Positions 43,801 to 53,799 of a stretch of 64,000 nt of DNA are shown piece by piece. Both the position numbers and the translations under genes were made by a program. The notes beneath the pieces are model-generated. The model ran no database searches and was not told the DNA's origin. It was given only the letters and a program-made list of their open reading frames with translations. Numbering within the stretch: the stretch's first letter is position 1; every line of letters starts with the position of its first letter. The stretch is from JAPLDB01 sp038230515 (GTDB taxonomy: Bacteria > Bacteroidota > Bacteroidia > AKYH767-A > 2013-40CM-41-45), in assembly GCA_038230515.1 (NCBI GenBank), contig JBBRND010000015.1, positions 1 through 64,000 of the forward strand, in the 5' to 3' direction.

Positions 43801-44435
43801 GTTTTCTTTGCCTGGCTCTCTAATGTTTTTAAATTCTTTTCAATTTCAAAAAGAAGATCATTAACACGATTCAGATCAGCATCCGTTTCTTCAAGTTTGT
43901 TCAGCGTTTGTTTCTTGCGGATTTTATATTTCGAAATTCCTGCGGCTTCTTCAAACAAAAGTTTGATGGAATTATTTTTATCGTTCAGAATTTCATCCAC
44001 CATTTTCAATTCAATGATGGCATACGAATCAGGACCGATACCCGTGTCCATAAACAAATCGGTAATGTCTTTCAAACGACACGTTACACTATTTAATAAG
44101 TATTCACTCTCGCCTGTGCGGTACAATCTTCGCGTGATGGTTACGTTCGAATATTCTGTAGGCAGAATATTTTTTGTGTTCTCAAATGTGATACTCACCT
44201 CGGCAAGGTTCGCTGCCTTGCGCGCCTTTGTACCGTTGAAGATGATATTTTCCATCTTCTCACTGCGGAGCATTCGAGTCTTTTGTTCACCTAGCACCCA
44301 GCGCATTGCATCCACCACGTTGCTTTTTCCGCTGCCGTTCGGACCGACAACTGCGGTCACACCTTTGTCAAAATGAATGACGGTTTTCTCCGCAAAACTT
44401 TTGAATCCTTTAATCTCAAGAGAAGTTAAACGCAT
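40875..44435 (-). CDS. smc: chromosome segregation protein SMC
   Basis: An 1186-residue SMC ATPase that organises and segregates chromosomes with kleisin partners. The N-terminal ATPase half has Walker A GPNGSGKSN near residue 32. Long coiled coils (170-500 and 660-1010) surround a hinge near 510-630 (FSDVLSAGNEYKSALEIFLEPYMNYFVIDD). The C-terminal half carries the signature LSGGEKTLTA near 1090 and the D-loop/Walker B CIFDEVDAPLDDTNIDKF. Full length for the family. A TATTTTTG -7-like box lies 22 bases before its ATG, with a rather close TTG. No scpA/scpB is adjacent. Confidence 0.96.
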   Translation of the reverse strand: MRLTSLEIKGFKSFAEKTVIHFDKGVTAVVGPNGSGKSNVVDAMRWVLGEQKTRMLRSEKMENIIFNGTKARKAANLAEVSITFENTKNILPTEYSNVTITRRLYRTGESEYLLNSVTCRLKDITDLFMDTGIGPDSYAIIELKMVDEILNDKNNSIKLLFEEAAGISKYKIRKKQTLNKLEETDADLNRVNDLLFEIEKNLKTLESQAKKTERYYKLKEQYKELSKELALFTIASNKVTYEELQLQETKQIEERIALEAQVAEGEATLQKDKLANLDLEKELSEAQKQLNEKISHIRQQENDKKISNEKLKHLQDKETQLAQQLSSDKTNLVQTQDQIKLLEEEKFNEENLLTELQQQLNDLRTVVDQARLNHDSLKSEVNLVSQEVKAIQLSMHESEKSYAVAQARKDSLHKEIDRLKSDTELKSTEHETIASKVSEAKTEKELKETELQSLAESEEQIAESIIHMEDELKRLTDELMGEGRKLDSKENEYKLTKSLVDNLEGYPESLRYIKKSASPAAKAPLFSDVLSAGNEYKSALEIFLEPYMNYFVIDDIDEASKAVNLLSEASKGRANFFILKNFEGETNSSPEKISGCVHAMEILEVEEKYRPLCSYLLRNVYIVTEDQDNTPNLRNENKSLVFISQNGKYCRTKHALSGGSVGLFDGKRIGRAKHLEILSKEIEQLTVSLSKVKTLRDSMQRDLSETKQRRERVALGKNKLQQELNKVAHEFSSISSKAEHLFSAIENNKKVLSELENQLHALEGSFMQSSESHQQHLDQLKSEFNTLSERLALLQTQYNDASAELEKQSNEFNQHNIRCIQQQNKIGTIVRDLNYKTALLETLQKNITTNTAEYENVQVLIAELINTSEEFDAHLIALYADKEEFEKTVTTLEATYFKARGSIDELENTIRQLRYRKEQSDQLAQQVKERTMELKMQLNSLKERLSVEFSIDINELIEKDPSPDWTEETLREKVMKQRSQLENYGPINPMAVEAYNEIEERHTFIIEQKDDLAKAKESLLQTIAEIEITAKENFMKAFTDIRTNFIKVFRSLFTEDDDCDLILLDPANPTDSDVQIIAKPKGKRPLSISQLSGGEKTLTAIALLFGIYLIKPAPFCIFDEVDAPLDDTNIDKFNNIIKKFSSESQFIIITHNKRTMTATDIIYGITMAELGVTQVVPVDLTEMEEA

Positions 44436-44800
44436 AATTTGTTTTTAATTCGCGCGCAAAAATAATTTTTAAATCTCTGCAATGCGAGTTGTTGATAAGT
44501 TCCGAAGATAGAACCGAAAACCTTTATTGACGAAACGCTGACAAAAAACTTTTCAACGTTCCTCATCTTCGCAGAGGAAGTTCTCGGAGTGTAGATCATC
44601 GCTGTTGAAAGTACGCTGGTATTGGTTAGAGATGTATACAATTCAAGTAAAAAGATTTTGTAAAATATTTTAATGGTTGAATCTTTACACCATCGTTTCA
44701 GATCAGAAAAGTAAACTAAAAGTAATGAGCCGCAAAGTAAGAAATCAATCATCCCTGAAAGCCTTACCAAATCAGTGCTTAAAAGAAAATGAAAACAATT

Positions 44801-44831
44801 TTTGTTTTTTATTATTCGATTTATACTTTTA
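44801..44831 (+). promoter_or_regulatory. promoter of the TonB receptor operon
   Basis: TTTG at 44801-44804, a 19-base spacer, then TACTTTTA at 44824-44831, one mismatch from TAnnTTTG. The leader is about 35 bases. The remaining 365 bases of this divergent interval (44436-44800) show no gene I can support. Confidence 0.6.
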
Positions 44832-44870
44832 CCGCCTCCAAAAAAAGTTAACTTAATTTAACCTAACATT

Positions 44871-47800
44871 ATGGGACAAAAAATTTACCTCCCGCTCATT
44901 CTTTTCATTGCAAGTTTTTCAACTGCTTCTGCACAGTCAGGCGAAATTCGCGGACAGATAAAAGAGAAAGGTGGCAAAGACGGAGTTCCGTTTGCCAGCG
45001 TGGCAGCAACACAGAGTGGTGAGCAAGTCATTGCAACCTTAACTGACCTTGACGGTAACTACACATTGAAACCCCTTGGTCCGGGTAAATACGATGTGAA
45101 AGTAACTTGCGTTGGTTATAGCCCCGCACAAACAAATGGTGTCTTAGTCACTGTTGATAAAATTTCTTTCGTAAATATCGAAGTAGGAAAAGGCGTTGAA
45201 TTGAAAGAAGCGGAAGTTACAGATTACAAAGTACCTCTTCTTGATAAAGGACAAACAGCGGTTCAGAAGACAGCCACTTATGAAGAAATTCAGGCGGCAC
45301 CTTTGCGTGATGTAAATTCGATAGCATCTCAGTCGGCAGGAGTTTTCCAGCGAGATGAAGGAAAAGAATTGAACGTTCGTGGTTCCCGTTCTGACGGCAC
45401 CGCCTATTATGTTGACGGTATTAAAGTAAGGGGTAATCCAAACATTTCCGCTAAGGGTGCAGAGCAGATTACTGTAATCACAGGTGGAATACCTGCTCAG
45501 TATGGAGATGCTACTGGAGGTATTGTTGCAATAACAACAAGAGGTCCGTCACCGGTTTTTAATTACGGACTGGAAGGAGAGAGTTCTCACTTTCTTGATG
45601 CGTTTGATAATAACCGTTTGTCTGCATCTTTTTCAGGACCAATTTTTGTTTCTCATGATTCCATCGGAAAGAAAACTACTGTTGCGGGATATTTTATTTC
45701 TGCTGACTGGTTATATGACAAAGATCCCAGCCCCTCTGCAATAGGGCAATGGGTAGTGAAAGACGATATTCAAAGGCGACTTGAATTATCCCCGCTTATT
45801 AAATCGTCTACAGGACAGGGTTTTGATAGGCGTGCTGATTTTCTTAGCTACGATAGTTTGGAACATCAGAATGAACGAAAAAATGTTGCACGTCATAAAT
45901 ACACCATCAACGGGAAACTTGATTTCAGGCCTTCGAAAAATTTCTACATCACTGTGGGGGGAACTTATGATCATGAAAAAAGGCACGACTTTATCGATAT
46001 TTATTCTTTGATGAACTCGTATAATAATAATCAGGTAACTGAGAATCAATATAGGGTATTTGGAAAAATTCAACAACGCTTCGGTGATGAAGAGTCACAA
46101 AAGAATAGTGCTTCGGTTGTAAAGCATGCCTACTACACCTTACAGGCGGATTACACAAAGAACACTAAAGAAGATGGCAACGATGTGCACAATGATAAAA
46201 TATTCCGCTACGGATATGTTGGAAAATTTACGACCCATTTGGAGGATTTTACTTTTCACAATACTCAATTTATAAATGGGGCCGATACCACTTATCATGA
46301 TTTAGTCCTTCAGGACGCAGCAATTACAGCTCCAGTTGATTATGTTCCGTATTCAGGAAGCGCTTACACTTCTGCTTATGCGACACAATTCTTTGATCTC
46401 GTTCCGAATAATTTTACAGAAGGACAGATTCTATCAAATAACGGAATCATTAATGGAGATAACCGGATCGCATTGAATACATACGGACTTTGGGCACTTC
46501 CAGGTCGGACAAGGAATGGGTATCAAAAAACAGAGAACAACCAGTTCCGCATTATTGCTTCGGGATCTGCAGATATAAAAAATCATAACATCGTTCTGGG
46601 ATTTGAATATGAACAGCGCGAGGATCGTGGATATACTGTTTTCCCAAGCGGCTTGTGGTCTTTGATGAGAGGTCTTGCGAATTCCACTTTGATCAATTAC
46701 GAAGCTGCTCCTTATTGGACTGGGGTAGGGGCAGATTCTGTTGCAAACCTTCAGTTTATTTATACTCAGACAAAAAATCTCGCAGGTGAAAATGCAAAAG
46801 GTTTTTATGAAAACGTGAGAGATAAGTTCGGGATTAATTATCACCGTTATGTTGACATTGATAATTATTCTCCCGATGATTATTCGCTTACTATGTTTTC
46901 TACAGATGAATTGTTAAATAACGGAATTGTTAGTTATTACGGTTATGATGCGCTTGGCAATAAAACAATAAGCAACCCAAGCGTTACTGACTTTGTCAAT
47001 AATAAAGATGCAACAAATAATTTTACCCGCTCTATCGGTGCTTTCCGCCCAATTTATGTAGCAGGATATATTCAGGATAAATTTACATTCAACGATATTA
47101 TTTTCAACATTGGCTTGCGTGTGGATCGCTTTGATGCAAACCAACATATATTAAAAGACAAATATCTTCTTTATCCTGCCTATACAGCTGGCTCACATGA
47201 AGTTAAAGACAGGTTCCCTTTCTATACTGTGCCAGGCAATATCAGTTCTGATGCGGTGGTGTATGTAAATGATGTGAAGAATCCTTCCGGAAGCGGACCC
47301 ATTGGTTTCCGCGATGGAGACAAGTGGTACGATGCGCAGGGAAACTCAATTACTGATGTACAAAAATTAGCGGAGATAAGTGGCACGGGTATAGCACCTT
47401 TTGTTCAGGAAAAATATTTTGATGCACTGGACAAAAAATTGCTTACTGCTGATGCATTTGGTGACTACGAACCTCAAACTTCATTTATGCCTCGTATTGC
47501 TTTCTCCTTTCCGATTTCTGATGAAGCATTTTTCTCAGCTCATTATGATATTCTAACGCAACGACCCCAGAATGCAGAAGAAATTCGTTTCCGTCCTGAA
47601 CTTTATTATTTACTGGCACAAGGAAATTCATTAACATCTCCTAACCCTTCGTTAAAGCCCGAGAAAACTACTGACTACGAGATTTCTTTCCAACAAAAAT
47701 TATCTCGTAGTTCCGCATTATCTCTTTCTGCATTTTACAAAGAGTTGAGAGATAATATTGAAATTACTAGCGTGCAATTTGCGTTCCCGATTGATTATTA

Positions 47801-48566
47801 TACTTATAGCAATATTGATTTTGGAACGGTGAAAGGATTGACATTATCGTATGATCTAAGGCGTACAGGAAATATTCGGATGAATGTAAGTTACACCTTG
47901 CAATTTGCGGATGGAACAGGATCAAGTTCCGGATCAAATAGTCGCTTAATAGCCCAGCAGGGACAAACAAATTTACGGGAACCCAAACCATTGGATTTCG
48001 ATCAGCGCCATCAACTTACTGCTTCATTAGATTACCATTATGGAAAAGGCAAGGATTATAATGGTCCGGTTTGGTTCAACAAACAAGTACTTTCTGAAAC
48101 TGGTTTGAATCTGACATTCCGCGCTGGCTCAGGAACGCCTTATACCCGCAAGAAAAATATTACTCCGGAAGCCGACTTTACAACTGCAGCAAACGGGCGA
48201 TTCCAGTTAGACGGTCAGATAAATGGTTCACGTTTGCCTTGGCAATACCGCGTTGACTTAAAAGTTGACAAACATTTTGAATTGAAAACCGGAAAAAAAC
48301 CAAACGGTGAAAAAAGAAGACCATATTCCATTGGAGTTTATGTGCAGGTACTCAACTTATTTGATGCACGAAATATTATCTCAGTATATTCTGCTACCGG
48401 CAGTCCGACTGATGACGGGTATCTCTCCTCTGCTGCTGCCCAAAACGACATTAACAACAAGTTGAGCGTTGCTTCTTACAAAGCACTTTATGAAATTGCA
48501 GACAACAATCAGGGAAGTTACAGTTTGCCAAGACGCATCCGCCTTGGATTACAACTTGATTTTTAA
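44871..48566 (+). CDS. TonB-dependent outer-membrane receptor
   Basis: A 1231-residue receptor. A signal peptide (KIYLPLILFIASFSTASA-Q) leads into a carboxypeptidase-regulatory domain (EIRGQIKEKGGKDGVPFASV...LTDLDGNYTLKPLGPGKYDVKVTCVGY), then a plug with VNSIASQSAGVFQRDEGKELNVRGSRSDGTAYYVDGIKVRG and GIPAQYGDATGGIV. The rest is a beta-barrel rich in aromatic strands that ends in QGSYSLPRRIRLGLQLDF. No SusD-like partner follows; instead a large secreted protein and a PorV-like protein do. Its substrate is unknown, but the arrangement suggests it serves an assembly or secretion route rather than simple nutrient uptake. Confidence 0.92.
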   Translation: MGQKIYLPLILFIASFSTASAQSGEIRGQIKEKGGKDGVPFASVAATQSGEQVIATLTDLDGNYTLKPLGPGKYDVKVTCVGYSPAQTNGVLVTVDKISFVNIEVGKGVELKEAEVTDYKVPLLDKGQTAVQKTATYEEIQAAPLRDVNSIASQSAGVFQRDEGKELNVRGSRSDGTAYYVDGIKVRGNPNISAKGAEQITVITGGIPAQYGDATGGIVAITTRGPSPVFNYGLEGESSHFLDAFDNNRLSASFSGPIFVSHDSIGKKTTVAGYFISADWLYDKDPSPSAIGQWVVKDDIQRRLELSPLIKSSTGQGFDRRADFLSYDSLEHQNERKNVARHKYTINGKLDFRPSKNFYITVGGTYDHEKRHDFIDIYSLMNSYNNNQVTENQYRVFGKIQQRFGDEESQKNSASVVKHAYYTLQADYTKNTKEDGNDVHNDKIFRYGYVGKFTTHLEDFTFHNTQFINGADTTYHDLVLQDAAITAPVDYVPYSGSAYTSAYATQFFDLVPNNFTEGQILSNNGIINGDNRIALNTYGLWALPGRTRNGYQKTENNQFRIIASGSADIKNHNIVLGFEYEQREDRGYTVFPSGLWSLMRGLANSTLINYEAAPYWTGVGADSVANLQFIYTQTKNLAGENAKGFYENVRDKFGINYHRYVDIDNYSPDDYSLTMFSTDELLNNGIVSYYGYDALGNKTISNPSVTDFVNNKDATNNFTRSIGAFRPIYVAGYIQDKFTFNDIIFNIGLRVDRFDANQHILKDKYLLYPAYTAGSHEVKDRFPFYTVPGNISSDAVVYVNDVKNPSGSGPIGFRDGDKWYDAQGNSITDVQKLAEISGTGIAPFVQEKYFDALDKKLLTADAFGDYEPQTSFMPRIAFSFPISDEAFFSAHYDILTQRPQNAEEIRFRPELYYLLAQGNSLTSPNPSLKPEKTTDYEISFQQKLSRSSALSLSAFYKELRDNIEITSVQFAFPIDYYTYSNIDFGTVKGLTLSYDLRRTGNIRMNVSYTLQFADGTGSSSGSNSRLIAQQGQTNLREPKPLDFDQRHQLTASLDYHYGKGKDYNGPVWFNKQVLSETGLNLTFRAGSGTPYTRKKNITPEADFTTAANGRFQLDGQINGSRLPWQYRVDLKVDKHFELKTGKKPNGEKRRPYSIGVYVQVLNLFDARNIISVYSATGSPTDDGYLSSAAAQNDINNKLSVASYKALYEIADNNQGSYSLPRRIRLGLQLDF

Positions 48567-48610
48567 AAGAATATAATTTGAAAACAGCTAAGAACTCTAT
48601 TCGCACCAAT

Positions 48611-51600
48611 ATGAAAAAAATTATCATAACATCTTTTTGCATCTTCTTTTCGTTCTATTCATTGCTTGCAAAAGAAAACGTAAATTCGGGATCCGGACAT
48701 CGCAATGGACCCATAGGGGGCGATCATCCACTTGCTTCGTGCAATGCATCTACCGCACAAACTGATCTCGACATTAACAATGTCCGCACCAAAATTTTTA
48801 TCAATGGAGATATGTGGTGGGATCTTGTTGGTACTGCAACTTACGAAGTTCCGAAGGGCTCTGGAAAACATTCCTTATTTGCAGGAGCTGTTTGGGTCGG
48901 TGGATTTGATAACAACGGAAACTTAAGAGTTGCAGCTCAAACGTATCGTCAGTCGGGAAGTGATTTCTGGCCCGGTCCAATTGATACTCTCACAACCGAT
49001 GTGACACCCGATGTGTGTACTAAATTTGACCGGCATTTCCGCATTACCCGTGATGAAGTGCAGGAAGCAATTTCTCATTTCACTGTGCCAAATGGATACC
49101 CTGCCGGGTACCTCCCTCCGCAGGTTATGCAAGATTGGCCCGGTAATGGAGATGATCCTGAGCATGGAGCAGGGCCTGGCTACACGCATTTCTTAGCTCC
49201 TTTTTTTGATCGCAATTCAGATGGCATTTATGATTGGCAGGATGGTGATTATCCCTGGTTTGAATTAACATCATCAACACCTGTGTGCGATGATCGTCTG
49301 CTTGGGGATCAATCGTTGTGGTGGGTTTTTAATGACGTTGGAAATGTGCATCGCGAAACAGATAGTCCATCCCCAATCGGGTTGGAAATTCAAGCGCAGG
49401 CGTTTGCATTTGCAACCAATGATGAAATAAATAACATGACTTTTTACAAATACAAAATTATCAACAGGAATACTACCACAAATATTGATAGTTGCTTTTT
49501 TGGAGCATGGGTAGATCCTGATCTCGGAAATTACAACGATGACTATGTGGGCTGCGATGTAAAACGTGGATTTGGATATTGCTACAATGGGGATGAGAAT
49601 GATGAGGGTATTGCAGGATACGGATTTAATCCTCCTGCCGTAGGAGTTGATTTTTTTCAGGGACCCGCTGCTGATGTTGGTGATGGAATTGACAATGATC
49701 GGGATAGTTGCATTGATTGTACATTTATTACGAATGCTCAGGGAGGAATTGATACTATTTCCGACACAATTAAACCGGAACTGATTATCATGTCAAAGTT
49801 TGTTTATTATAATAACGATTTCACTGTTGTTGGAAATCCTGTTGGTGCTCAAAATTATTATGGATATCTTAATGGGGTATGGAAAGATAATGTGCAAATG
49901 ACATATGGAGGAAATGGAAAAGGAGCGGGTCCTGGAGCTACCACCGATAAGTGTGACTTTATGTTCCCTGGTAACTCTGATCCAAATCACTGGGGGACTA
50001 ATGGTTTGCCAGAAGCTGATTGGGATGAGGTAACAGCCCAAAATCTTCCTGCCGATAGAAGATTTTTGCAATCATCGGGACCTTTTACATTACTTCCAGG
50101 TGCTGTGAACTATATTACAACTGGTGCTGTGTGGGCAAGAGCTACAAATGGCGGTCGTCTCGCATCGGTTAGATTGGTTCGTCAGGCAGATGACTATGCG
50201 CAGGCGCTTTTCAATAATTGCTTCAAAGTGGTTGATGGACCCGATGCCCCAGATATAACTATACGTGAATTAGACAAGGAATTAATTATGTCTATTGATA
50301 ACAACAAAATATCTAACAATTACAAAGAGAAGTACAGCGAAATTGATCCTAATACATCAGTAACAAGTTTCTATTCTTTTCAAGGCTATCAGATATTTCA
50401 AACAGTAGATCCTTTTGTAACAGTATCCGATGTTCATAATCCTGATAAGTCACGCCTCGTTGTGCAGTGTGATATTAAAGATGGAATTTCTCAGATAGTA
50501 AACAATTATTTTGATCAAACCACTCAAGGTTGGAGTCCTGTTGAAGAAGTTAATGGAAGTGATGTTGGTTTAAAACATACATTTAGAATTACAACTGATT
50601 TGTTTGCGCAAGGAGATCCCAGTTTAGTGAATCATAAAACGTATTACTTTATCGCTGTCGCTTATGCATACGATGCAGGTGAGTCTGCTGGAGATCCTTA
50701 CGTTCCTGCCGGAAGAAATCAGCCATATAAATCCGGAAGAAAAAATATTAAAATCTATACTGCGATTCCACATTCATCAGATCCCGAAAACACTGGAACG
50801 GTTTTGAATGCTTCTTTTGGTGATGGTCCTGAAATTACACGTATTGAAGGAACAGGTAACGGATTCCAGTTGGGTGGGGACCGCGCTTCTCTTGATCTTA
50901 AAAATGATGCGGAGTATAGTAAATTGTTTTACTCTCCCTTTATGATTGATCACCCAACTTATGTTAAAGCCAGAGGCCCCGTAGATATCCGCATTTATGA
51001 TCCAATTGCTATTAAAGGAGGCAATTTTAATTTATGGGAGACGGCAAAGTTGGATACGTTTATTAATCCTGCCGATACCGTTGGATATGATTCTTTAGTA
51101 GGGACTTATTTCACAGTATTTAATACTGACACAACCTATCATTACGTTGTGTCCGATACAATATGGATATTAAAGGATTCAACTAGTGGTCAGATTGATA
51201 CTTCGCTTAAAACATTGGCTTCACCTTTTGATCAGTTATTTCCTGAGTTCGGTTTTTCTATCAACATGGCTCAAACCCTTCAACCGGGTGCAGATGCAAC
51301 TGGGGGAGCCGGATTTATTGAGTCCACGATAAGTTATGAAATACCCACGCAACGATGGTGGGGAGGTATTTATGATGATGATACAGATCCAGGTTTGGAT
51401 TGGATAAAAAGTGGTAAAGAAAGTACAGATTATGCCTTTACGACCAACGGTTCTAAAGATGGTCAGCAAGTTTATGAAAAGATAGTTGGAGGGAGTTGGA
51501 CCCCGTTTAAGTTTACATCATGGGAAAGCGGAAAAACAAGCCCTGGGTATAATACTCAGGCAAATGCTATCAATAAAATTTCTGATTTAGGAAGTATAGA

Positions 51601-52681
51601 TGTAGTGATTACAACAGATAAAAGTAAATGGACAAAAGTTACTGTTATAGAAACTTCTTATGCAGATAGTTTGACTGTTGGGAATGGGAAACACAGTTTT
51701 ATTAGGCAAAGCCCTTCGCTGGACATAAATGGGAATGTTATTCCAGGCGATATTGGTCATAGTTATTTTCCGGGTTATGCTGTAAACGTGGAAACCGGGC
51801 AACGCTTGAATATGGCATTCGGTGAAAATAGTTATTACGGTCCAAGTCATGGATATGCAAATGGAAATGGGGAGGATATGAAATGGAACCCAAATTCGGA
51901 CGTAACTGATACCGATGTTTATGGAAGATATATTCTTGGAGGTCGTCATGCTATTTATGTATTTAGCCCAAATACTTTTTATTATCCTAATGGTAATAGA
52001 CTTGCTTACATAGGCCCCTATAATGATGCTGTTTATGAACTTGATTCAATAAAAGTGGCTGCGCAAACTAAATCTCTTTGGTCAAGTTGCATGTGGGTCG
52101 GATTTCCTGCTCTTACATCAGGAGAACAGTTGCCGGATTTTTATGGTACCGCAAATGGATATAAAAATGACGTTAAGATCAGGTTGAGAGTTACCAAGCC
52201 ATATTCGAAATACAATCCAAATTCTGTTGCTCTTAACGACAGTTTGCCATATTATAGTTTTTCAACATTTGATCTCGTTCCTCTAATTGAGAATGCTGAC
52301 AAAGCAAAGAGTGCGCTCGATTTAATTAACGTGGTTCCTAATCCTTACTATGCATATTCGCAGTATGAAAAGAACCAATTGGATTACCGAGTAAAGATTG
52401 TGAACTTACCACCGAAATGTAATGTTAGTATTTTTACACCTAGCGGAACATTGGTAAGAAAATACAAGCGCGATGTAGCAAGCGATAACAGTGGAGGTGG
52501 AATTTACGATCCTCGTTCCGATCTTAATCTTGAAACTTCCATTGATTGGGATTTGAAAAACACTACCGGAATTCCTGTGGCAAGTGGGCTTTACATCATT
52601 CATGTTGAGGTTCCGAACGTTGGAGAAAAGGTTGTTAAATTCTTTGGTGTGCTTCGTCCAATTGACCTTGATACTTTCTAA
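48611..52681 (+). CDS. very large secreted protein, type IX-like C-terminus
   Basis: A 1356-residue protein starting at the ATG 48611 (the open frame reaches back to a TTG at 48578, but MKKIIITSFCIFFSFYSLLA is a perfect signal peptide). The mature part is rich in Gly, Asp and Tyr with acidic loops. Calcium-binding-type phrases occur (DRNSDGIYDWQDGDYPWFE; GDENDEGIAGYGF). The C-terminal region (LINVVPNPYYAYSQYEKN, VKIVNLPPKCNVSIFTPSGTLVRKY, IPVASGLYIIHVEV...GVLRPI) resembles a type IX sorting domain. It follows the TonB receptor by 44 bases and precedes the PorV-like protein by 19, and is most likely a surface-anchored or secreted cargo. Confidence 0.83.
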   Translation: MKKIIITSFCIFFSFYSLLAKENVNSGSGHRNGPIGGDHPLASCNASTAQTDLDINNVRTKIFINGDMWWDLVGTATYEVPKGSGKHSLFAGAVWVGGFDNNGNLRVAAQTYRQSGSDFWPGPIDTLTTDVTPDVCTKFDRHFRITRDEVQEAISHFTVPNGYPAGYLPPQVMQDWPGNGDDPEHGAGPGYTHFLAPFFDRNSDGIYDWQDGDYPWFELTSSTPVCDDRLLGDQSLWWVFNDVGNVHRETDSPSPIGLEIQAQAFAFATNDEINNMTFYKYKIINRNTTTNIDSCFFGAWVDPDLGNYNDDYVGCDVKRGFGYCYNGDENDEGIAGYGFNPPAVGVDFFQGPAADVGDGIDNDRDSCIDCTFITNAQGGIDTISDTIKPELIIMSKFVYYNNDFTVVGNPVGAQNYYGYLNGVWKDNVQMTYGGNGKGAGPGATTDKCDFMFPGNSDPNHWGTNGLPEADWDEVTAQNLPADRRFLQSSGPFTLLPGAVNYITTGAVWARATNGGRLASVRLVRQADDYAQALFNNCFKVVDGPDAPDITIRELDKELIMSIDNNKISNNYKEKYSEIDPNTSVTSFYSFQGYQIFQTVDPFVTVSDVHNPDKSRLVVQCDIKDGISQIVNNYFDQTTQGWSPVEEVNGSDVGLKHTFRITTDLFAQGDPSLVNHKTYYFIAVAYAYDAGESAGDPYVPAGRNQPYKSGRKNIKIYTAIPHSSDPENTGTVLNASFGDGPEITRIEGTGNGFQLGGDRASLDLKNDAEYSKLFYSPFMIDHPTYVKARGPVDIRIYDPIAIKGGNFNLWETAKLDTFINPADTVGYDSLVGTYFTVFNTDTTYHYVVSDTIWILKDSTSGQIDTSLKTLASPFDQLFPEFGFSINMAQTLQPGADATGGAGFIESTISYEIPTQRWWGGIYDDDTDPGLDWIKSGKESTDYAFTTNGSKDGQQVYEKIVGGSWTPFKFTSWESGKTSPGYNTQANAINKISDLGSIDVVITTDKSKWTKVTVIETSYADSLTVGNGKHSFIRQSPSLDINGNVIPGDIGHSYFPGYAVNVETGQRLNMAFGENSYYGPSHGYANGNGEDMKWNPNSDVTDTDVYGRYILGGRHAIYVFSPNTFYYPNGNRLAYIGPYNDAVYELDSIKVAAQTKSLWSSCMWVGFPALTSGEQLPDFYGTANGYKNDVKIRLRVTKPYSKYNPNSVALNDSLPYYSFSTFDLVPLIENADKAKSALDLINVVPNPYYAYSQYEKNQLDYRVKIVNLPPKCNVSIFTPSGTLVRKYKRDVASDNSGGGIYDPRSDLNLETSIDWDLKNTTGIPVASGLYIIHVEVPNVGEKVVKFFGVLRPIDLDTF

Positions 52682-52700
52682 TTATTATCAAACAGAACTT

Positions 52701-53771
52701 ATGAGAAAAGTATATAGACAAATATTTCAAATTGCTTTAGCAACGTCATTGTTGTTGATATCAGTAGTTTCTTATGCTGGAAATCCAGATCGTGCGGGGC
52801 AGGCAGGAGCTAGTGAATTGCTCATTAATCCATGGGCGCGTTCTTCCGGTTGGGGAGGCGTTAACCTCGGTAGCGTACATGGAGTGGAAGCTATGTTTGG
52901 AAATGTGGCCGGAGTTGCGTTTACTAAAAAGACAGAAGTTGCTTTTGCACATTCCATTTGGTTGAAAGGAAGTGACATGAGTGTGAATGCAATTGGGGTT
53001 ACCCAGAAAGTTGGCGAAGGAAGTGTGCTTGGGTTATCTCTCATGTCATTCAGCTTTGGCGACATTCCTGTTACTACTGTTGATCAACCTGAAGGAGGAT
53101 TGGGTAATTTCAATCCACAGTTTCTCAACATCTCTCTCTGCTATGCGAAAGCATTTTCCAATAGCATTTACGGTGGATTGAATGTGAAAGTAGTGAGCGA
53201 AAGTATTTCAAATGTGACTGCTACCGGAGTTGCTCTTGATGCGGGCATTCAGTATGTAACAGGTTTCAATGCCGACCGCGACAATTTCAAAATTGGAATC
53301 TCGTTGAAAAATATAGGCACTCCAATGAAGTTTGGCGGTGATGGGCTTTCTTCGCGCGTAACCGTTACGAATGTTTCTCCATCTTATGAATATACGGTTG
53401 AACAGCGTGCAAATGGTTTTGAAATCCCTTCACTTCTGGGAATTGGTCTTACTTATGATGCAAAACTTGCGACTGATCATCGAGTAAGCATTGGTCTTGG
53501 TTTTACTTCCAATTCTTTTACTCAAGATAATTTTCAAGGCGGAATTGAGTATGCTTTCAAAGAATATTTTATGCTTCGCGGTGGATATGTTTACGAGAAG
53601 AATATTTTTGATAGTGATCTTCGCACTACTGTATTTACAGGACCCTGTGCCGGATTGTCCATCCAGGTTCCGTTGGGTAAGAGTGGTAAACAATTTGGTA
53701 TTGACTATTCCTTCCGTGCCACGAATCCGTTTGACGGAACGCATACATTTGGTGTGCATTTTAGTTTGTAA
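52701..53771 (+). CDS. PorV/PorQ-family outer-membrane protein
   Basis: A 356-residue protein with a signal peptide (KVYRQIFQIALATSLLLISVVSYA-G), which fixes the start at 52701 although the frame is open further back into the previous gene. The mature part is an FadL-like beta barrel with the family phrases NPDRAGQAGASELLINPWARSSGWGGVNLGSV, GIQYVTGFNADRDNFKIGISLKNIGTPM and RGGYVYEKNIFDSD. PorV carries cargo from the type IX secretion pore to the attachment complex; paralogues often serve single cargos. Its place 19 bases after a large secreted protein fits that role. Confidence 0.88.
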   Translation: MRKVYRQIFQIALATSLLLISVVSYAGNPDRAGQAGASELLINPWARSSGWGGVNLGSVHGVEAMFGNVAGVAFTKKTEVAFAHSIWLKGSDMSVNAIGVTQKVGEGSVLGLSLMSFSFGDIPVTTVDQPEGGLGNFNPQFLNISLCYAKAFSNSIYGGLNVKVVSESISNVTATGVALDAGIQYVTGFNADRDNFKIGISLKNIGTPMKFGGDGLSSRVTVTNVSPSYEYTVEQRANGFEIPSLLGIGLTYDAKLATDHRVSIGLGFTSNSFTQDNFQGGIEYAFKEYFMLRGGYVYEKNIFDSDLRTTVFTGPCAGLSIQVPLGKSGKQFGIDYSFRATNPFDGTHTFGVHFSL

Positions 53772-53782
53772 AAAACCATTTT

Positions 53783-53790
53783 TATATTTG
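53783..53790 (+). promoter_or_regulatory. -7 box TATATTTG before greA
   Basis: TATATTTG is an exact TAnnTTTG. The nearest TTTG upstream is 14 bases away (53765), too close for the usual spacing. It sits just before the terminator of the porV-like gene, so any transcript would run through that hairpin into greA, 58 bases beyond. Confidence 0.4.
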
Positions 53791-53799
53791 CGCAGCAAA

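Noticed and set aside
44426..44770. 114-residue minus-strand frame before smc
   Set aside because: It overlaps the smc start region, has no family features and unnatural composition; probably chance.
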